Below, in pieces: positions 51,042 through 60,171 of a DNA stretch of 64,000 nucleotides. Location of the stretch: assembly GCF_000429705.1 (NCBI RefSeq), contig NZ_KE386941.1, positions 1,240,001-1,304,000 of the forward strand, read 5' to 3'. This DNA comes from Alteribacter aurantiacus DSM 18675. Its GTDB lineage: Bacteria; Bacillota; Bacilli; Bacillales; Salisediminibacteriaceae. How positions within the stretch are numbered: the first letter of the stretch is position 1; each line of letters opens with the position of its first letter. The notes below the pieces were generated by a model. It saw only the letters and a list, made by a program, of their open reading frames with translations, was not told the origin of the DNA and did not search any database. The position numbers and the translations under genes were made by a program.

Positions 51042-51109
51042 GGAAAATCCTGATGAAGCTTTTTTTACCCGCAAACAAATAGTCCGCTACTCTCACAATG
51101 AGCTCCAGC

Positions 51110-53149
51110 TTAATCTAAATGATTGAGAGTCAATACACCTTCGTCCTCGAGCCATTTTCTTAACTTCATATAATCTTTTGATTGCCAAAAAGCTTCTGAA
51201 CCTACAAGCTTTGCAGCGTCTTGTCTTGCAATTTCAAGAACTCTGTAATCGTGAACAAGATCTGCCACTTTGAATTCAGGCAGACCACTTTGCTTTGCCC
51301 CGAAAAAATCCCCTGGTCCCCTAAGTTCAAGGTCCCTTTCCGAAAGCTCAAAACCATCATTTGTTTCCGTCATGATTTGCATTCTCTCTTTGCCGTTATC
51401 GGATTTCGGATCCGCTAAAAGAATGCAATACGATTGCTCACTCCCGCGTCCTACACGCCCTCTTAGTTGGTGAAGCTGCGACAGCCCGAACCGTTCAGCA
51501 TCGTATATAACCATTACAGTTGCATTAGGGACATTCACACCTACTTCAACGACAGTTGTTGAAACAAGAACTTGGGTTTGGTTTTCAGAAAATGCATCCA
51601 TAGCCGCTTCTTTTTCTTCTTGATGAAGTCTTCCATGCATGAGGCCGATTTTCCAATCAGACAGCCCTTGGGTTAACATGGCATGAACATCAATGGCGTT
51701 TTGGACATCCAGTTTTTCAGATTCTTCAATAAGAGGACAAATCACATAAGCTTGTCTTCCGTTAGTGATTTCTTTTTCCATGAAATGGAGTACTCGATCA
51801 AACATGGAAGGTTTTGCCCAATACGTTTCAATTGGTTTTCGACCTTTCGGCATTTCATCGATGACTGATACATCCATATCACCAAAAGCAGAGATGGCTA
51901 GCGTCCTTGGAATTGGCGTTGCAGTCATAAACAACACATCGGGATGCAGTCCTTTTTTTCTTAAGACTTTGCGCTGGTTCACCCCGAATCGATGTTGCTC
52001 GTCTGTAATCACAAGTCCGAGGTTCTCAAAGTCTACACCTTCTTGGATTAAAGCATGTGTACCTACCAATACATCTAGTTCACCACTTTTAAGTGACGCT
52101 AGAACCTCTCTACGCTCTTTAGCTTTAGCACTTCCGGATAATAGCTTAACTGATATGCCCTCAGGTTCAAGGAGACCTGTTAATGATTCAAGGTGCTGTT
52201 CAGCCAGGATCTCTGTAGGTACCATCAATGCCCCTTGATACCCTGATTTGACCACTGCATACAACGCGATGGCAGCGATGACTGTCTTTCCTGAGCCAAC
52301 ATCCCCTTGTAATAAACGGTTCATCCTATAGGGTGATGTTAAATCCCTCAAAATTTCGTTTTTTACTCTATTCTGTGCTCCTGTGAGAGGAAAGGGGAGT
52401 TTTTGAACAAACTGCTCAACACTCTCGGTTGGCATATGTTTTTTATCCCCTTTTTGTTGTTCCCGTTCTTGTTTTCGGTACGTTTGCATTTTTAATTGAA
52501 ACAGTAACAACTCTTCATAAATCATCCGTCTTTTTGCCTGCTTTAAATCGTCTTGAGATTTTGGAAAGTGAAGATGGAAAATAGCTTCCTTACGATCCAT
52601 AAGGCGATAGGCAGAAACAAGCTGACGTGGCAACGTTTCCTCAATTAAATCCCCATAACTGCCCATTGCTTCATGAATGAATTTTCTGAGGGTGGCCATT
52701 TTCAAATCCCCTTTCAAGGAGTAGACTGGCTCAAGCCCTTCTTCGTTTGATTGCTTTTTTGTCGTCATTACTGCAGGTGAGAGGCTTGCTCTACCTTGGT
52801 CCCATTTCCCCGTTACAACGACTTCGTTTCCAATCACAAACCTACTTTTCAAATAGTGCTGATTAAAGAAGATAGCCTGAACGAGCTGACCATCGACTAA
52901 TATGCGTACGGTTAAACGGGATTTCTTTTTTCCATAAAACCGAACAGCAGGTTCACTTTGAACTTGGCCACGAACGGTTATCCTCTCTTCGTGCTGCACT
53001 TCAGATAACGGCCTTACTGCGTAATCTTCATGACGGAAAGGGTAATATTCCAACAGGTCATTTACTGTGTGTATATGTAAAGAAGAGAGCAACTCGCGTG
53101 AGTGCTCTCCAACTCCTTTAATTACTGTTACGGGTAACTGTAGACTCAT
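51110..53149 (-). CDS. recG: RecG, ATP-dependent branched-DNA helicase
   Basis: RecG remodels stalled forks and Holliday junctions. The 679 residues show the wedge OB-domain (RITVRGQVQSEPAVRFYGKK) and helicase motifs LLQGDVGSGKTVIAAIAL, DEQHRFGVNQR, FMTATPIPRTLA and LHQLRGRVGRGSEQSY. ATG 53149 is used because the longer frame lies inside sdaAA and has no family match; the ribosome site is weak, suggesting coupling to sdaAA, which ends 4 bases upstream. Confidence 0.97.
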   Translation of the reverse strand: MSLQLPVTVIKGVGEHSRELLSSLHIHTVNDLLEYYPFRHEDYAVRPLSEVQHEERITVRGQVQSEPAVRFYGKKKSRLTVRILVDGQLVQAIFFNQHYLKSRFVIGNEVVVTGKWDQGRASLSPAVMTTKKQSNEEGLEPVYSLKGDLKMATLRKFIHEAMGSYGDLIEETLPRQLVSAYRLMDRKEAIFHLHFPKSQDDLKQAKRRMIYEELLLFQLKMQTYRKQEREQQKGDKKHMPTESVEQFVQKLPFPLTGAQNRVKNEILRDLTSPYRMNRLLQGDVGSGKTVIAAIALYAVVKSGYQGALMVPTEILAEQHLESLTGLLEPEGISVKLLSGSAKAKERREVLASLKSGELDVLVGTHALIQEGVDFENLGLVITDEQHRFGVNQRKVLRKKGLHPDVLFMTATPIPRTLAISAFGDMDVSVIDEMPKGRKPIETYWAKPSMFDRVLHFMEKEITNGRQAYVICPLIEESEKLDVQNAIDVHAMLTQGLSDWKIGLMHGRLHQEEKEAAMDAFSENQTQVLVSTTVVEVGVNVPNATVMVIYDAERFGLSQLHQLRGRVGRGSEQSYCILLADPKSDNGKERMQIMTETNDGFELSERDLELRGPGDFFGAKQSGLPEFKVADLVHDYRVLEIARQDAAKLVGSEAFWQSKDYMKLRKWLEDEGVLTLNHLD

Positions 53150-53153
53150 ACAA

Positions 53154-54044
53154 TTATCGCGGCGTCTTCCCGAATATCTCCTGCTGCAACCTTCTTCCGG
53201 TCGGTGTCGCCGCAAGCCCCCCTTCAGCCGTTTCTCTTAATGCAGATGGCATGGATTGGCCAATTTTGTACATAGCGTCAATCACTTCATCAGTTGGAAT
53301 CCGACTAGTAATTCCGGCAAGAGCCATATCTGCTGCCACAATCGCATTCGATGCTCCAAAAGCATTCCGTTTCACACAAGGGACTTCAACTAAACCTGCT
53401 ACCGGGTCACATACGAGACCAAGCATATTCTTTAAAGCAATGGCCATCGCTTCTGCCGACTGCCTTGGGGTTCCACCTGCCATTTCTACAACGGCAGCAG
53501 CAGCCATCCCTGTTGCAGAACCAACTTCAGCTTGGCATCCTCCTGCAGCTCCTGAAATGGAGGCATTGTTTGCTACAACGTATCCAAATGCTCCACTAGT
53601 GAACAAGAAACGAATCATTTGATCGCGACTTGGATTTAATTTCTTTTTCACAGCGAACAAGGCACCAGGAACAACACCGGCAGAACCAGCTGTTGGCGTT
53701 GCGCAAATTGTCCCCATTGCTGCGTTCACTTCATTTGTTGCCATCGCTTTAGCAACAGCATCCAAGAGAAGGTCTCCGGCTAACGTTTCATTTTTTTGCA
53801 TATATTCATAAAGTTTCTTACCAGCCCCACCTGTAAGGCCAGAGACACTTTTCACTTCTTCTTCAATACCTCTTTTTACAGCCTGTTCCATCACAGTTAA
53901 GTTTCGGTCCATTTGTTTAATAATCTCTTCTCTAGAGCGATCATGGACTTCCATTTCCTGAAGGATCATGGCTTCAGAAATTGAAATCTTCTTTTCATCA
54001 GTTAATTCAATGAGTTGTTGAACGTTTTGAAACATGTCGGGCAC
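53154..54044 (-). CDS. sdaAA: SdaAA, L-serine dehydratase alpha subunit
   Basis: The iron-sulfur L-serine dehydratase converts serine to pyruvate and ammonia. The 296-residue alpha subunit has conserved Cys-containing blocks ICATPTAGSAGVVPGAL and GLVCDPVAGLVEVPCVKRNA, which hold cluster ligands in the family. It follows sdaAB by 6 bases and precedes recG by 4. Confidence 0.97.
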   Translation of the reverse strand: MPDMFQNVQQLIELTDEKKISISEAMILQEMEVHDRSREEIIKQMDRNLTVMEQAVKRGIEEEVKSVSGLTGGAGKKLYEYMQKNETLAGDLLLDAVAKAMATNEVNAAMGTICATPTAGSAGVVPGALFAVKKKLNPSRDQMIRFLFTSGAFGYVVANNASISGAAGGCQAEVGSATGMAAAAVVEMAGGTPRQSAEAMAIALKNMLGLVCDPVAGLVEVPCVKRNAFGASNAIVAADMALAGITSRIPTDEVIDAMYKIGQSMPSALRETAEGGLAATPTGRRLQQEIFGKTPR

Positions 54045-54050
54045 TCCTTT

Positions 54051-54713
54051 TTAGTCATGAATTTTAGTTACTTTATCAACGGAAGCAAGAGCCCCTACTT
54101 CATTTAACAGTTCATCACTCACGTTTTGGTCTACTTCAATCACCATAAGAGCTTCTTGACCTTTATTTTTTCTTGACACTTCCATGTGCCCAATATTAAT
54201 TTCATTTTTAGCCAGCACGGCAGAAACAGAAGCAATCGCACCGTAACGATCGTTATGAACGACAAGTATGGCTGGGTGATTCCCACTCAAACGAAGCTTA
54301 AAGCCATTAAGTTCCTTGACTTCTACCTTACCGCCTCCGATCGAAATTCCCACCAACTCCATTTTATCATTCCCTTTACCTAATCGAATTTTCACGGTAT
54401 TGGGGTGATCATGTTCGTCAGGTTCTTCAATGAACTGTACGTTTATCTTTTTGTCTTTGGCCAATTTCAAAGATTGGGGAATTCTTTCGTCGTAGGTGTC
54501 AAACCCCAACAAGCCTCCCACTAGAGCCACATCGGTTCCGTGTCCCTGATAGGTTTTTGCGAATGAGCCGTATAAATGGATATCCGCCCAATCTGGTTCC
54601 GTTTGAAACAAATGTCTTGCAACAAGACCTATTCTCGCGGCACCAGCGGTATGCGAACTAGAAGGCCCTACCATAACCGGACCAATAATATCAAAGACAC
54701 TGCGGAATTTCAT
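54051..54713 (-). CDS. sdaAB: SdaAB, L-serine dehydratase beta subunit
   Basis: This is the partner of SdaAA. The 220 residues contain the SDH-beta signature DIIGPVMVGPSSSHTAGAARIG (positions 9-30) and a C-terminal ACT domain (ILVVHNDRYGAIASVSAVLA), which probably senses serine. The start has GAGGAGG upstream. The 254-base gap to degV contains short direct repeats and a terminator. Confidence 0.97.
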   Translation of the reverse strand: MKFRSVFDIIGPVMVGPSSSHTAGAARIGLVARHLFQTEPDWADIHLYGSFAKTYQGHGTDVALVGGLLGFDTYDERIPQSLKLAKDKKINVQFIEEPDEHDHPNTVKIRLGKGNDKMELVGISIGGGKVEVKELNGFKLRLSGNHPAILVVHNDRYGAIASVSAVLAKNEINIGHMEVSRKNKGQEALMVIEVDQNVSDELLNEVGALASVDKVTKIHD

Positions 54714-54839
54714 GTGTCTTACCTCCTCTATATAAAAAACATCCCAATTTTGTCATACTCCTCCCCTATCGTAACAAATCCTTACTGAAAGGGCTATCAT
54801 CGTTTTTTGGTAAATACAAAACACAAGTGAAGTCGGTGA

Positions 54840-54916
54840 ACAAAACACTCAACTCGATCGATAAATCCCAAAGTCAATGAACAAACCGCAACAAACCGCT
54901 CAACTCAATCGATAAA
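54840..54916. repeat. Two-unit direct repeat in the degV-sdaAB gap
   Basis: The 26-base unit at 54840-54865 and the one at 54891-54916 agree at 23 positions; the shared tail is CTCAACTC(G/A)ATCGATAAA. An additional half unit ACAAACCGCA lies just before the second. No protein is encoded; the purpose is unknown. Confidence 0.7.
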
Positions 54917-54925
54917 ATAAACATA

Positions 54926-54955
54926 AAAAACCCACCCATAACAGGCAGGCTTTTC
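54926..54955 (-). terminator. Terminator after degV
   Basis: On the minus strand GCCTGCC pairs with GGTGGGT using some G-U pairs, with a 7-base loop, followed by TTTTTTATG. It lies 13 bases after the degV stop. Confidence 0.65.
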
Positions 54956-54967
54956 ACAAATGTATCT

Positions 54968-55822
54968 TTATGATTTTGTCACACTAATCGAAATGGTACC
55001 CGGGCCTACGTGGGCTCCGATAACGGGGCCAATCGATGTCATAACTGATGAAGTGACGTTCAATCGGTCCTCAAGCTCTTTCATGATGACAGCAGCTTCT
55101 TCATATGCTTTAGCGTGAGAAATCCCAACATAAACCTGGTCTGTTCCAAATCGAGTTTCCAGCTCCTTGTAGATTTTCCCCAAGGCCTTTTTTTGCCCTC
55201 TCGCTTTTTCATACGGGAAAACCTCCCCATCGTCGTTCAATGAAAGAATAGGCTTGATCTTGAGAAGTGAGCCAAGCATAGCTGAAGCCTTACCGATTCT
55301 TCCGTTCTTCTCCAAATATTCTAGCGTATCGACCATAAAAAAGACGGAAGTATCGTGTAATAACTCGTTCATGCGGCGTTCACACGCCCGTTTATCAGCA
55401 CCTTCTTTGGCCAAACGAGCGACTTCTGTGACCATAATTCCAATTGCATATGATGCTTTCTTAGAATCAATAACAGTGATGTCTACATCATTTTCCAATT
55501 CCAAAGAGGCGATGTGAGCCGATTGGTATGTCCCACTTAGTCTGGAACTTAAATGAATCGATAAAATGGAAACATCCTCATCATTCCCAGCCAGCCTCTT
55601 GTACTCCTCTTCGAATTGGAAAGGGGTTGGTTGTGAGGTGCTTGGCATTAAATTACTTTCATCGAGTTTGTTATAAAATTCTTCCGGGGTAAGGTTTATT
55701 CCATCTTCGAACATGTCGTCCCCAAAATGTACTTTTAAGGGAACCACTGTAATATCCAATTCTTCAACAAGCTCTTTTGGTATATCTGCGGTTGAATCTG
55801 TAACAATCTTTACTTTACCCAC
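54968..55822 (-). CDS. DegV-family fatty-acid-binding protein (FakB-like)
   Basis: DegV proteins bind a fatty acid; FakB members present it to the kinase FakA. The 284 residues show the DegV hallmarks: KIVTDSTADIPKELVEEL at the N-terminus, PSTSQPTPFQFEEEY, and SSRLSGTYQSAH (about 92-103), plus a C-terminal IGPVIGAHVGPGTI loop. The GTG start has AAAGGGGG 8 bases upstream. It lies 25 bases downstream of fakA in the same direction, which supports a FakB role. Confidence 0.88.
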   Translation of the reverse strand: MGKVKIVTDSTADIPKELVEELDITVVPLKVHFGDDMFEDGINLTPEEFYNKLDESNLMPSTSQPTPFQFEEEYKRLAGNDEDVSILSIHLSSRLSGTYQSAHIASLELENDVDITVIDSKKASYAIGIMVTEVARLAKEGADKRACERRMNELLHDTSVFFMVDTLEYLEKNGRIGKASAMLGSLLKIKPILSLNDDGEVFPYEKARGQKKALGKIYKELETRFGTDQVYVGISHAKAYEEAAVIMKELEDRLNVTSSVMTSIGPVIGAHVGPGTISISVTKS

Positions 55823-55847
55823 TTGTGCAACCCCCTTTAAAATGATG

Positions 55848-57539
55848 CTACTCTACACTAACAATGTAGGAATAAAGTGGTTGGTTTCCGCTGTGAACTT
55901 CCACTTCAACATCTTCATAACGCTCTTCTAAATATGCGACAAGTTCACTAGCTTCTTCCTCTGAACGATCTTCCCCTTGAATGATTGTCACGATTTCACT
56001 GTCTTCATCAACCATAGAGTCGAGCAGTCGCTTTGCTACCTCTTGGACTTTAGGACCGGTGGTAATAATTTTCTTACCTTCAATACCCATAAAGTCGCCT
56101 TTTTTGATATCAACGCCGTTAAGGCTCGTATCACGTACGGCATAGGTAACTTCTCCTGTTTTCACATCAGCCATAGCCTCCGTCATCGTCTCTTTGTTTC
56201 CTTCGAGATCTGTTGTCGGATTGAAAGCAAGAAGTGAAGCAAGACCTTGTGGTACCGATTTGGAAGGTACCACAACAACTTCTTCATCTACAACGCTGGT
56301 TACTTGATCAGCGGCCATAATGATATTTGAATTGTTCGGTAAAAGAATGATTTTCTTTGCATTCGCTTCTTCAATGGCTTTAACGAAGTCTTCTGTTGAA
56401 GGGTTCATCGTTTGTCCACCTTGAATAACGCCTGTTGCACCAAGTCCTTTAAATAAAGAAGCAATACCTTCGCCCATGGCTACTGTAATTATTGCGTATT
56501 CCTCTTTTTCTTTCTTCGCCTCTTCTTTATGTATGGACGCTCCGAGCTCTTCTTTCATTTGGTTCTCTAAAATAGTCGTGTGTTGTTCACGCATATTCTC
56601 TATTTTCACGTGTGTGAGAGCGCCGTATTGTTGTGCTGCAGTGATGACATTTCCCGGGTGCTCTGCATGGATGTGAATTTTCAACAAATCTTCATCAGAA
56701 ACGACGAGAAGAGAATCACCGTATTCACTTAGCTTATTACGGAAAGTATCTTCATCATATGGATGCGCTTCTGTTTTTTCAGATTCGAACTTAACCATCA
56801 CTTCCGTACAGTAGCCGAACTCGATGTCTTCAGTTGACATATGGCTCTGGGCGGACTGGTGGTGCTCTACTTTAACAAGCTCGTCCATAGATGGAGCCTG
56901 TTGAATAGTGGTAGTTACCTTTTCCCCTTTAAGTACAGCAAGAAACCCTTCGTAAATGGTAACAAGTCCTTGACCACCTGAATCTACAACCCCTACTTCT
57001 TTTAGAACCGGTAGAAGATCAGGCGTTCTTTCAAGTGAAGCTTTTGATTCTTTTAGTACTTCTTCCATTACGGCAATGCAGTCGTCCTCGTTCTTTGCAA
57101 ATTCAACACCGCGTTTCGCTGCATCTTTCGCTACTGTAAGGATCGTTCCTTCAACCGGTTTCATTACGGCCTTATAAGCCATCTCTACTCCGTAATCGAA
57201 ACCTGCACTCAAGTCTTTAGCAGAAAGAGTTTCTTTCCCTTCAACTGACTTAGAAAACCCACGGAACAACTGGGATAAAATAACTCCTGAGTTTCCTCTG
57301 GCCCCCATCAATAGTCCTTTAGCAAATGTTCCTGCTACTTCAGCTACTGAAGCCCCACTCATTTGTTTAACCTCTTTCACACCGGATGTGATCGTTAGGT
57401 TCATGTTTGTCCCTGTATCACCGTCTGGCACAGGAAACACATTGAGTGCATCAATTGCCTTTGAGTTGTTTGAAAGGTTGTTTGCTCCTTCCAGTAGCAT
57501 TTCGGCAAGTTTCTTACCTTCAATCGTCTTGATAGTCAC
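55848..57539 (-). CDS. fakA: FakA/YloV, fatty acid kinase catalytic subunit
   Basis: FakA phosphorylates FakB-bound fatty acids to acyl-phosphate for phospholipid synthesis. The 563 residues carry an N-terminal DhaL-type ATP domain (ALNVFPVPDGDTGTNMNLT, residues 31-49; MGARGNSGVILSQLFRG) and a middle domain. The C-terminal DegV/DAK1-like domain ends LYSYIVSVE. GTG 57539 has AGGAGG 6 bases away. It lies 26 bases downstream of the Asp23 gene, as in B. subtilis yloU-yloV. Confidence 0.95.
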   Translation of the reverse strand: MTIKTIEGKKLAEMLLEGANNLSNNSKAIDALNVFPVPDGDTGTNMNLTITSGVKEVKQMSGASVAEVAGTFAKGLLMGARGNSGVILSQLFRGFSKSVEGKETLSAKDLSAGFDYGVEMAYKAVMKPVEGTILTVAKDAAKRGVEFAKNEDDCIAVMEEVLKESKASLERTPDLLPVLKEVGVVDSGGQGLVTIYEGFLAVLKGEKVTTTIQQAPSMDELVKVEHHQSAQSHMSTEDIEFGYCTEVMVKFESEKTEAHPYDEDTFRNKLSEYGDSLLVVSDEDLLKIHIHAEHPGNVITAAQQYGALTHVKIENMREQHTTILENQMKEELGASIHKEEAKKEKEEYAIITVAMGEGIASLFKGLGATGVIQGGQTMNPSTEDFVKAIEEANAKKIILLPNNSNIIMAADQVTSVVDEEVVVVPSKSVPQGLASLLAFNPTTDLEGNKETMTEAMADVKTGEVTYAVRDTSLNGVDIKKGDFMGIEGKKIITTGPKVQEVAKRLLDSMVDEDSEIVTIIQGEDRSEEEASELVAYLEERYEDVEVEVHSGNQPLYSYIVSVE

Positions 57540-57565
57540 TGATGTTCCTCCTAACTCTAATCGCC

Positions 57566-57928
57566 CTATGGATTGGTCACTCGTACACCTTGTACAAATA
57601 TGTTAACCGAGTCAACCACTAGTCCGAGCATTTGCTCAAGCTGATATTTAACTTTGGATTGTACGTTGTGTGCGACCTCTGAAATCTTCGTACCGTAACT
57701 GACAATAATGTACATGTCAATTTGTATCTCATCGTTTTCTTCACGAATGACAACACCGCGGCTTAAATTTTCTTTACCCAAAAGGTCGGTAATGCCGTCT
57801 TTTAGTTGTTTTTGTGAAGCCATTCCTACAATACCATAGCAGTCAATGGCTGCTCCGCCTGCGATCACGGCAACAACTTCTCTCGATACATCAATTTTTC
57901 CATAGTTCGTTTTCATTTCAATAGTCAT
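57566..57928 (-). CDS. yloU: Asp23/Gls24-family protein YloU
   Basis: This 120-residue Asp23/Gls24-family protein has the typical IDVSREVVAVIAGGAAIDCYG N-terminal strand-helix (about residues 12-32) and a second half with IDMYIIVSYGTKISEVAHNV. Family members are often membrane-associated and linked to envelope stress, but YloU itself lacks a clear role. It is first in the yloU-fakA-degV set. GGAGG precedes the ATG. Confidence 0.92.
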   Translation of the reverse strand: MTIEMKTNYGKIDVSREVVAVIAGGAAIDCYGIVGMASQKQLKDGITDLLGKENLSRGVVIREENDEIQIDMYIIVSYGTKISEVAHNVQSKVKYQLEQMLGLVVDSVNIFVQGVRVTNP

Positions 57929-58298
57929 GCCAAAAGCCTCCTTTTGGTTTTGCCTTCTTTGGCTATCGTCATTTTACTATACTCTCCTTTATTTTAAAAG
58001 AAAACCTTTGATTTTTGCCGATATGATAGGGAAATTCTCGAAAAAAGGTGGTTTTTTCATAAAAACGCAGCTAACCTGTGTAAAAGTCACCAACACATGT
58101 CTATAGTCTAATCGAACCCTATTCAAACTTCACACCACGTTTGAAAACCTTGTAACCTGATTTTTTACGAGTCTCCTTCACGCTTCCCCTACTGCATTAC
58201 TATCGAATTATTTCTGTTAAAAGATTAATGTGGAAACGATTTCCTCATTGTTGGTTATGGTGTCAAGAATTTTTCCTTGATAAACCCTTCATATCCTC
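57929..58298. other. Divergent yloU/rpmB control region
   Basis: No gene is visible. The stretch contains promoters for both divergent genes; only the rpmB one (58299-58327) is convincing. An A/T-rich TATAGT/TAAAAT pair near 57974-57982 could be the yloU -10 but I could not find a paired -35. GCCGATAT at 58017-58024 resembles a SigD -10 but has no TAAA at the needed distance. Confidence 0.35.
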
Positions 58299-58327
58299 TT
58301 GAAATATATATAGGGCTATGCTAAGAT
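58299..58327 (+). promoter_or_regulatory. Candidate rpmB promoter
   Basis: TTGAAA (58299-58304) and TAAGAT (58322-58327) lie 17 bases apart on the plus strand, about 70 bases upstream of the rpmB ATG. Confidence 0.65.
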
Positions 58328-58398
58328 TACTTAGTATTTTATTGCAACTTAAGATGATTGTCTGCAATGTTCGTTTTTAATGAAGGAGGGAAATTATT

Positions 58399-58587
58399 AT
58401 GGCACGTAGATGTGTAGTAACTGGTCGCGGACCTAGCTCCGGTAACAAACGTTCTCACGCATTGAACGCAACGAAGCGCCGCTGGGGTGCTAACGTTCAA
58501 AAAGTACGCATCCTGGTTGATGGTAAGCCTAAGCGCGTATATGTATCAGCGCGAGCGTTAAAATCAGGAAAAGTTCAGCGCGTATAA
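58399..58587 (+). CDS. rpmB: Ribosomal protein L28
   Basis: L28 is a small 50S protein. The 62 residues match the family: MARRCVVTGRGPSSGNKRSH then NATKRRWGANVQKVRIL and KRVYVSARALKSGKVQRV. It has a single Cys, the zinc-independent form. GGAGGG precedes the ATG, and a strong terminator follows. It is divergently placed to the yloU-fakA unit and convergent to spoVM, as in B. subtilis. Confidence 0.98.
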   Translation: MARRCVVTGRGPSSGNKRSHALNATKRRWGANVQKVRILVDGKPKRVYVSARALKSGKVQRV

Positions 58588-58646
58588 TCGTGTGTGACCA
58601 TGGGTCACCACTCAACATAACTACAATAAACGCTTATGAACACACG

Positions 58647-58678
58647 AAAAAACGGCGACCATGAGGGCGCCGTTTTTT
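58647..58678. terminator. Bidirectional terminator between rpmB and spoVM
   Basis: AAAAAACGGCG (58647-58657) pairs with CGCCGTTTTTT (58668-58678) over 11 bp with a 10-base loop; T-runs occur on both strands. A long imperfect inverted repeat (58700-58711 with 58742-58753) lies between it and spoVM. Confidence 0.92.
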
Positions 58679-58762
58679 GTATGTCTAAAGAAAGTGCGGG
58701 TTCAAAAAGGAGGAAACGGGATCGTACACCCCAATCCTCCGTCCTTTCTGAACAGGTGAGTA

Positions 58763-58843
58763 TTACCCCTTTTTGAACGTCCCCAGCATCGCCCGAACGA
58801 CACCGCCTAAAAACTTGGGCAATTTGATCGTATAAAACTTCAT
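58763..58843 (-). CDS. spoVM: SpoVM, spore coat assembly peptide
   Basis: SpoVM is a 26-residue amphipathic peptide that marks the convex forespore membrane and anchors SpoIVA. The sequence begins MKFYTIKLPKFLGG and ends GTFKKG, differing from B. subtilis mainly near the C-terminus (Thr-Phe-Lys-Lys-Gly instead of Ser-Phe-Arg-Lys-Asp). AAGGAGGGGG lies 8 bases upstream of the ATG. A SigE promoter is expected in 58844-58953 but I could not place it with confidence. Confidence 0.97.
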   Translation of the reverse strand: MKFYTIKLPKFLGGVVRAMLGTFKKG

Positions 58844-58953
58844 GTTTCCCCCTCCTTGAGTGAGCTCCCGCCTATTCCTAATGTAAAATGGATGTAAGAT
58901 AACGTGCTTCGTTATTACAAGTATATTCACGACATGAAAAATAGTACCATTTT

Positions 58954-59601
58954 TTAATCGTCAACGGTCTCCATAAACAACAAATACCCTTCCTTAAACG
59001 TGACACGCCCTACATTTTCAACCAACTCATTACTCACACACAAGGTTGTACCTTGGGTAAGAGTATGATCATCAAGGGTATACTTGAAACCGCTCATCGA
59101 AAGCCCTTCCACTTGAGAGGAAAGTGGAATACATGAAAAATACGACCCCTGAGTACAGTTTACTGCATACGTCCCTGGAGCCTTTAATTCAATCTGGTTT
59201 TGACGATCCACAATCGTCACGTCAACACCGTTTTCGACCCCTTTAAAAAGGAGGTGGACGTTTGCAAACAAATGATCGAGCCTACCTCCAGTGCAACCGT
59301 AAAGGTAAATGTGATCTGGTGAACGATTGATCGCTTCGGTCAAAGCAATTTCAAGATCCGTTTCATTTTTTTCTTGTGGGTAAACATTTAAGGAAACAGC
59401 CTTTTTATTTATCCACTCCATCTCAGTGGCTGAAACAGAATCAAAGTCTCCAAATGCTTCATTTGGAACAATTCCGTTCTTTAAAAGGCGAAACACACCA
59501 CGATCTACACCAAACCAAACCGCTTCTTTATGTCTTTCCTTTAACGTTTCATAGAAGGGCACAAATTCTTTAGGCCCACCTGCCATAATCGCAATATCCA
59601 T
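58954..59601 (-). CDS. thiN: ThiN, thiamine pyrophosphokinase
   Basis: ThiN makes thiamine pyrophosphate from thiamine. The 215 residues have FGDFDSVSATEMEW (about 51-64), EKNETDLEIALTEAI and YGCTGGRLDHLFANVHLL, the family motifs. AGGGAG precedes the ATG. It follows thiT by 15 bases, so both are likely read from the riboswitch-controlled transcript, rather than with rpe alone as in B. subtilis. Confidence 0.95.
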   Translation of the reverse strand: MDIAIMAGGPKEFVPFYETLKERHKEAVWFGVDRGVFRLLKNGIVPNEAFGDFDSVSATEMEWINKKAVSLNVYPQEKNETDLEIALTEAINRSPDHIYLYGCTGGRLDHLFANVHLLFKGVENGVDVTIVDRQNQIELKAPGTYAVNCTQGSYFSCIPLSSQVEGLSMSGFKYTLDDHTLTQGTTLCVSNELVENVGRVTFKEGYLLFMETVDD

Positions 59602-59616
59602 CCGAAAGCGCTCCCT

Positions 59617-60171
59617 TTATGATGATGCATGTAAAATACGTTTATTTGCTTTCATTAAGAAAATCATCACCAATAACGTGATTACAAATGATGGTGCCAA
59701 ATACGTAATGTTATAAACAAATGAGTAAATGTATGCATTTGCTGCATCAGGGGCAAACACATCAATCCAAATCACACCCGAAAAGAAGTGTGCGGTAAAG
59801 CGGAGCAACGTACCAAAAAACACCCCTAAAAAAATCATTGTGACTCTCTTTCCGGCACTCGTTTGTTCACTAAAAGCAAACAGCCCTGCAAAACCGACCA
59901 CAAGAAAGGCTACAGGGTAGTCAAGAATCGCTTGCGCCGGATGAACGATAAACGGGTTGAATGAAAGGTTTAGTAAACCTACAATCAGCCCAGTTGCAAG
60001 GCCAGCTTTCAATCCTCTTCTAAACGCCATAATAAAAATCGGAAGCATCATTAGAGAGATAGACCCTCCTTGTAGCCATGCTAATCCAAAGCTCAAGAAA
60101 TCGAGTAAAAATCCAATTGCTCCCATCAGTGCTACTTCAGCCATTACAACTACTTTTGATCGATTATTCAT
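59617..60171 (-). CDS. thiT: ThiT, thiamine-binding subunit of ECF transporter
   Basis: ThiT is the S-component that binds thiamine and works with the shared EcfAA'T module, not encoded in this window. From ATG 60171 (AAGGAG upstream) the protein has 184 residues with about six hydrophobic segments, including VALMGAIGFLLDFLSFGLAW and the loop with FNPFIVHPAQAILDYPVAF. A TPP riboswitch upstream supports thiamine as the substrate. Confidence 0.93.
   Translation of the reverse strand: MNNRSKVVVMAEVALMGAIGFLLDFLSFGLAWLQGGSISLMMLPIFIMAFRRGLKAGLATGLIVGLLNLSFNPFIVHPAQAILDYPVAFLVVGFAGLFAFSEQTSAGKRVTMIFLGVFFGTLLRFTAHFFSGVIWIDVFAPDAANAYIYSFVYNITYLAPSFVITLLVMIFLMKANKRILHASS

Noticed and set aside
58017..58024. 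GCCGATAT upstream of rpmB
   Set aside because: The nearest TAAA is 18 bases away instead of 15, and rpmB has a good SigA-type promoter.
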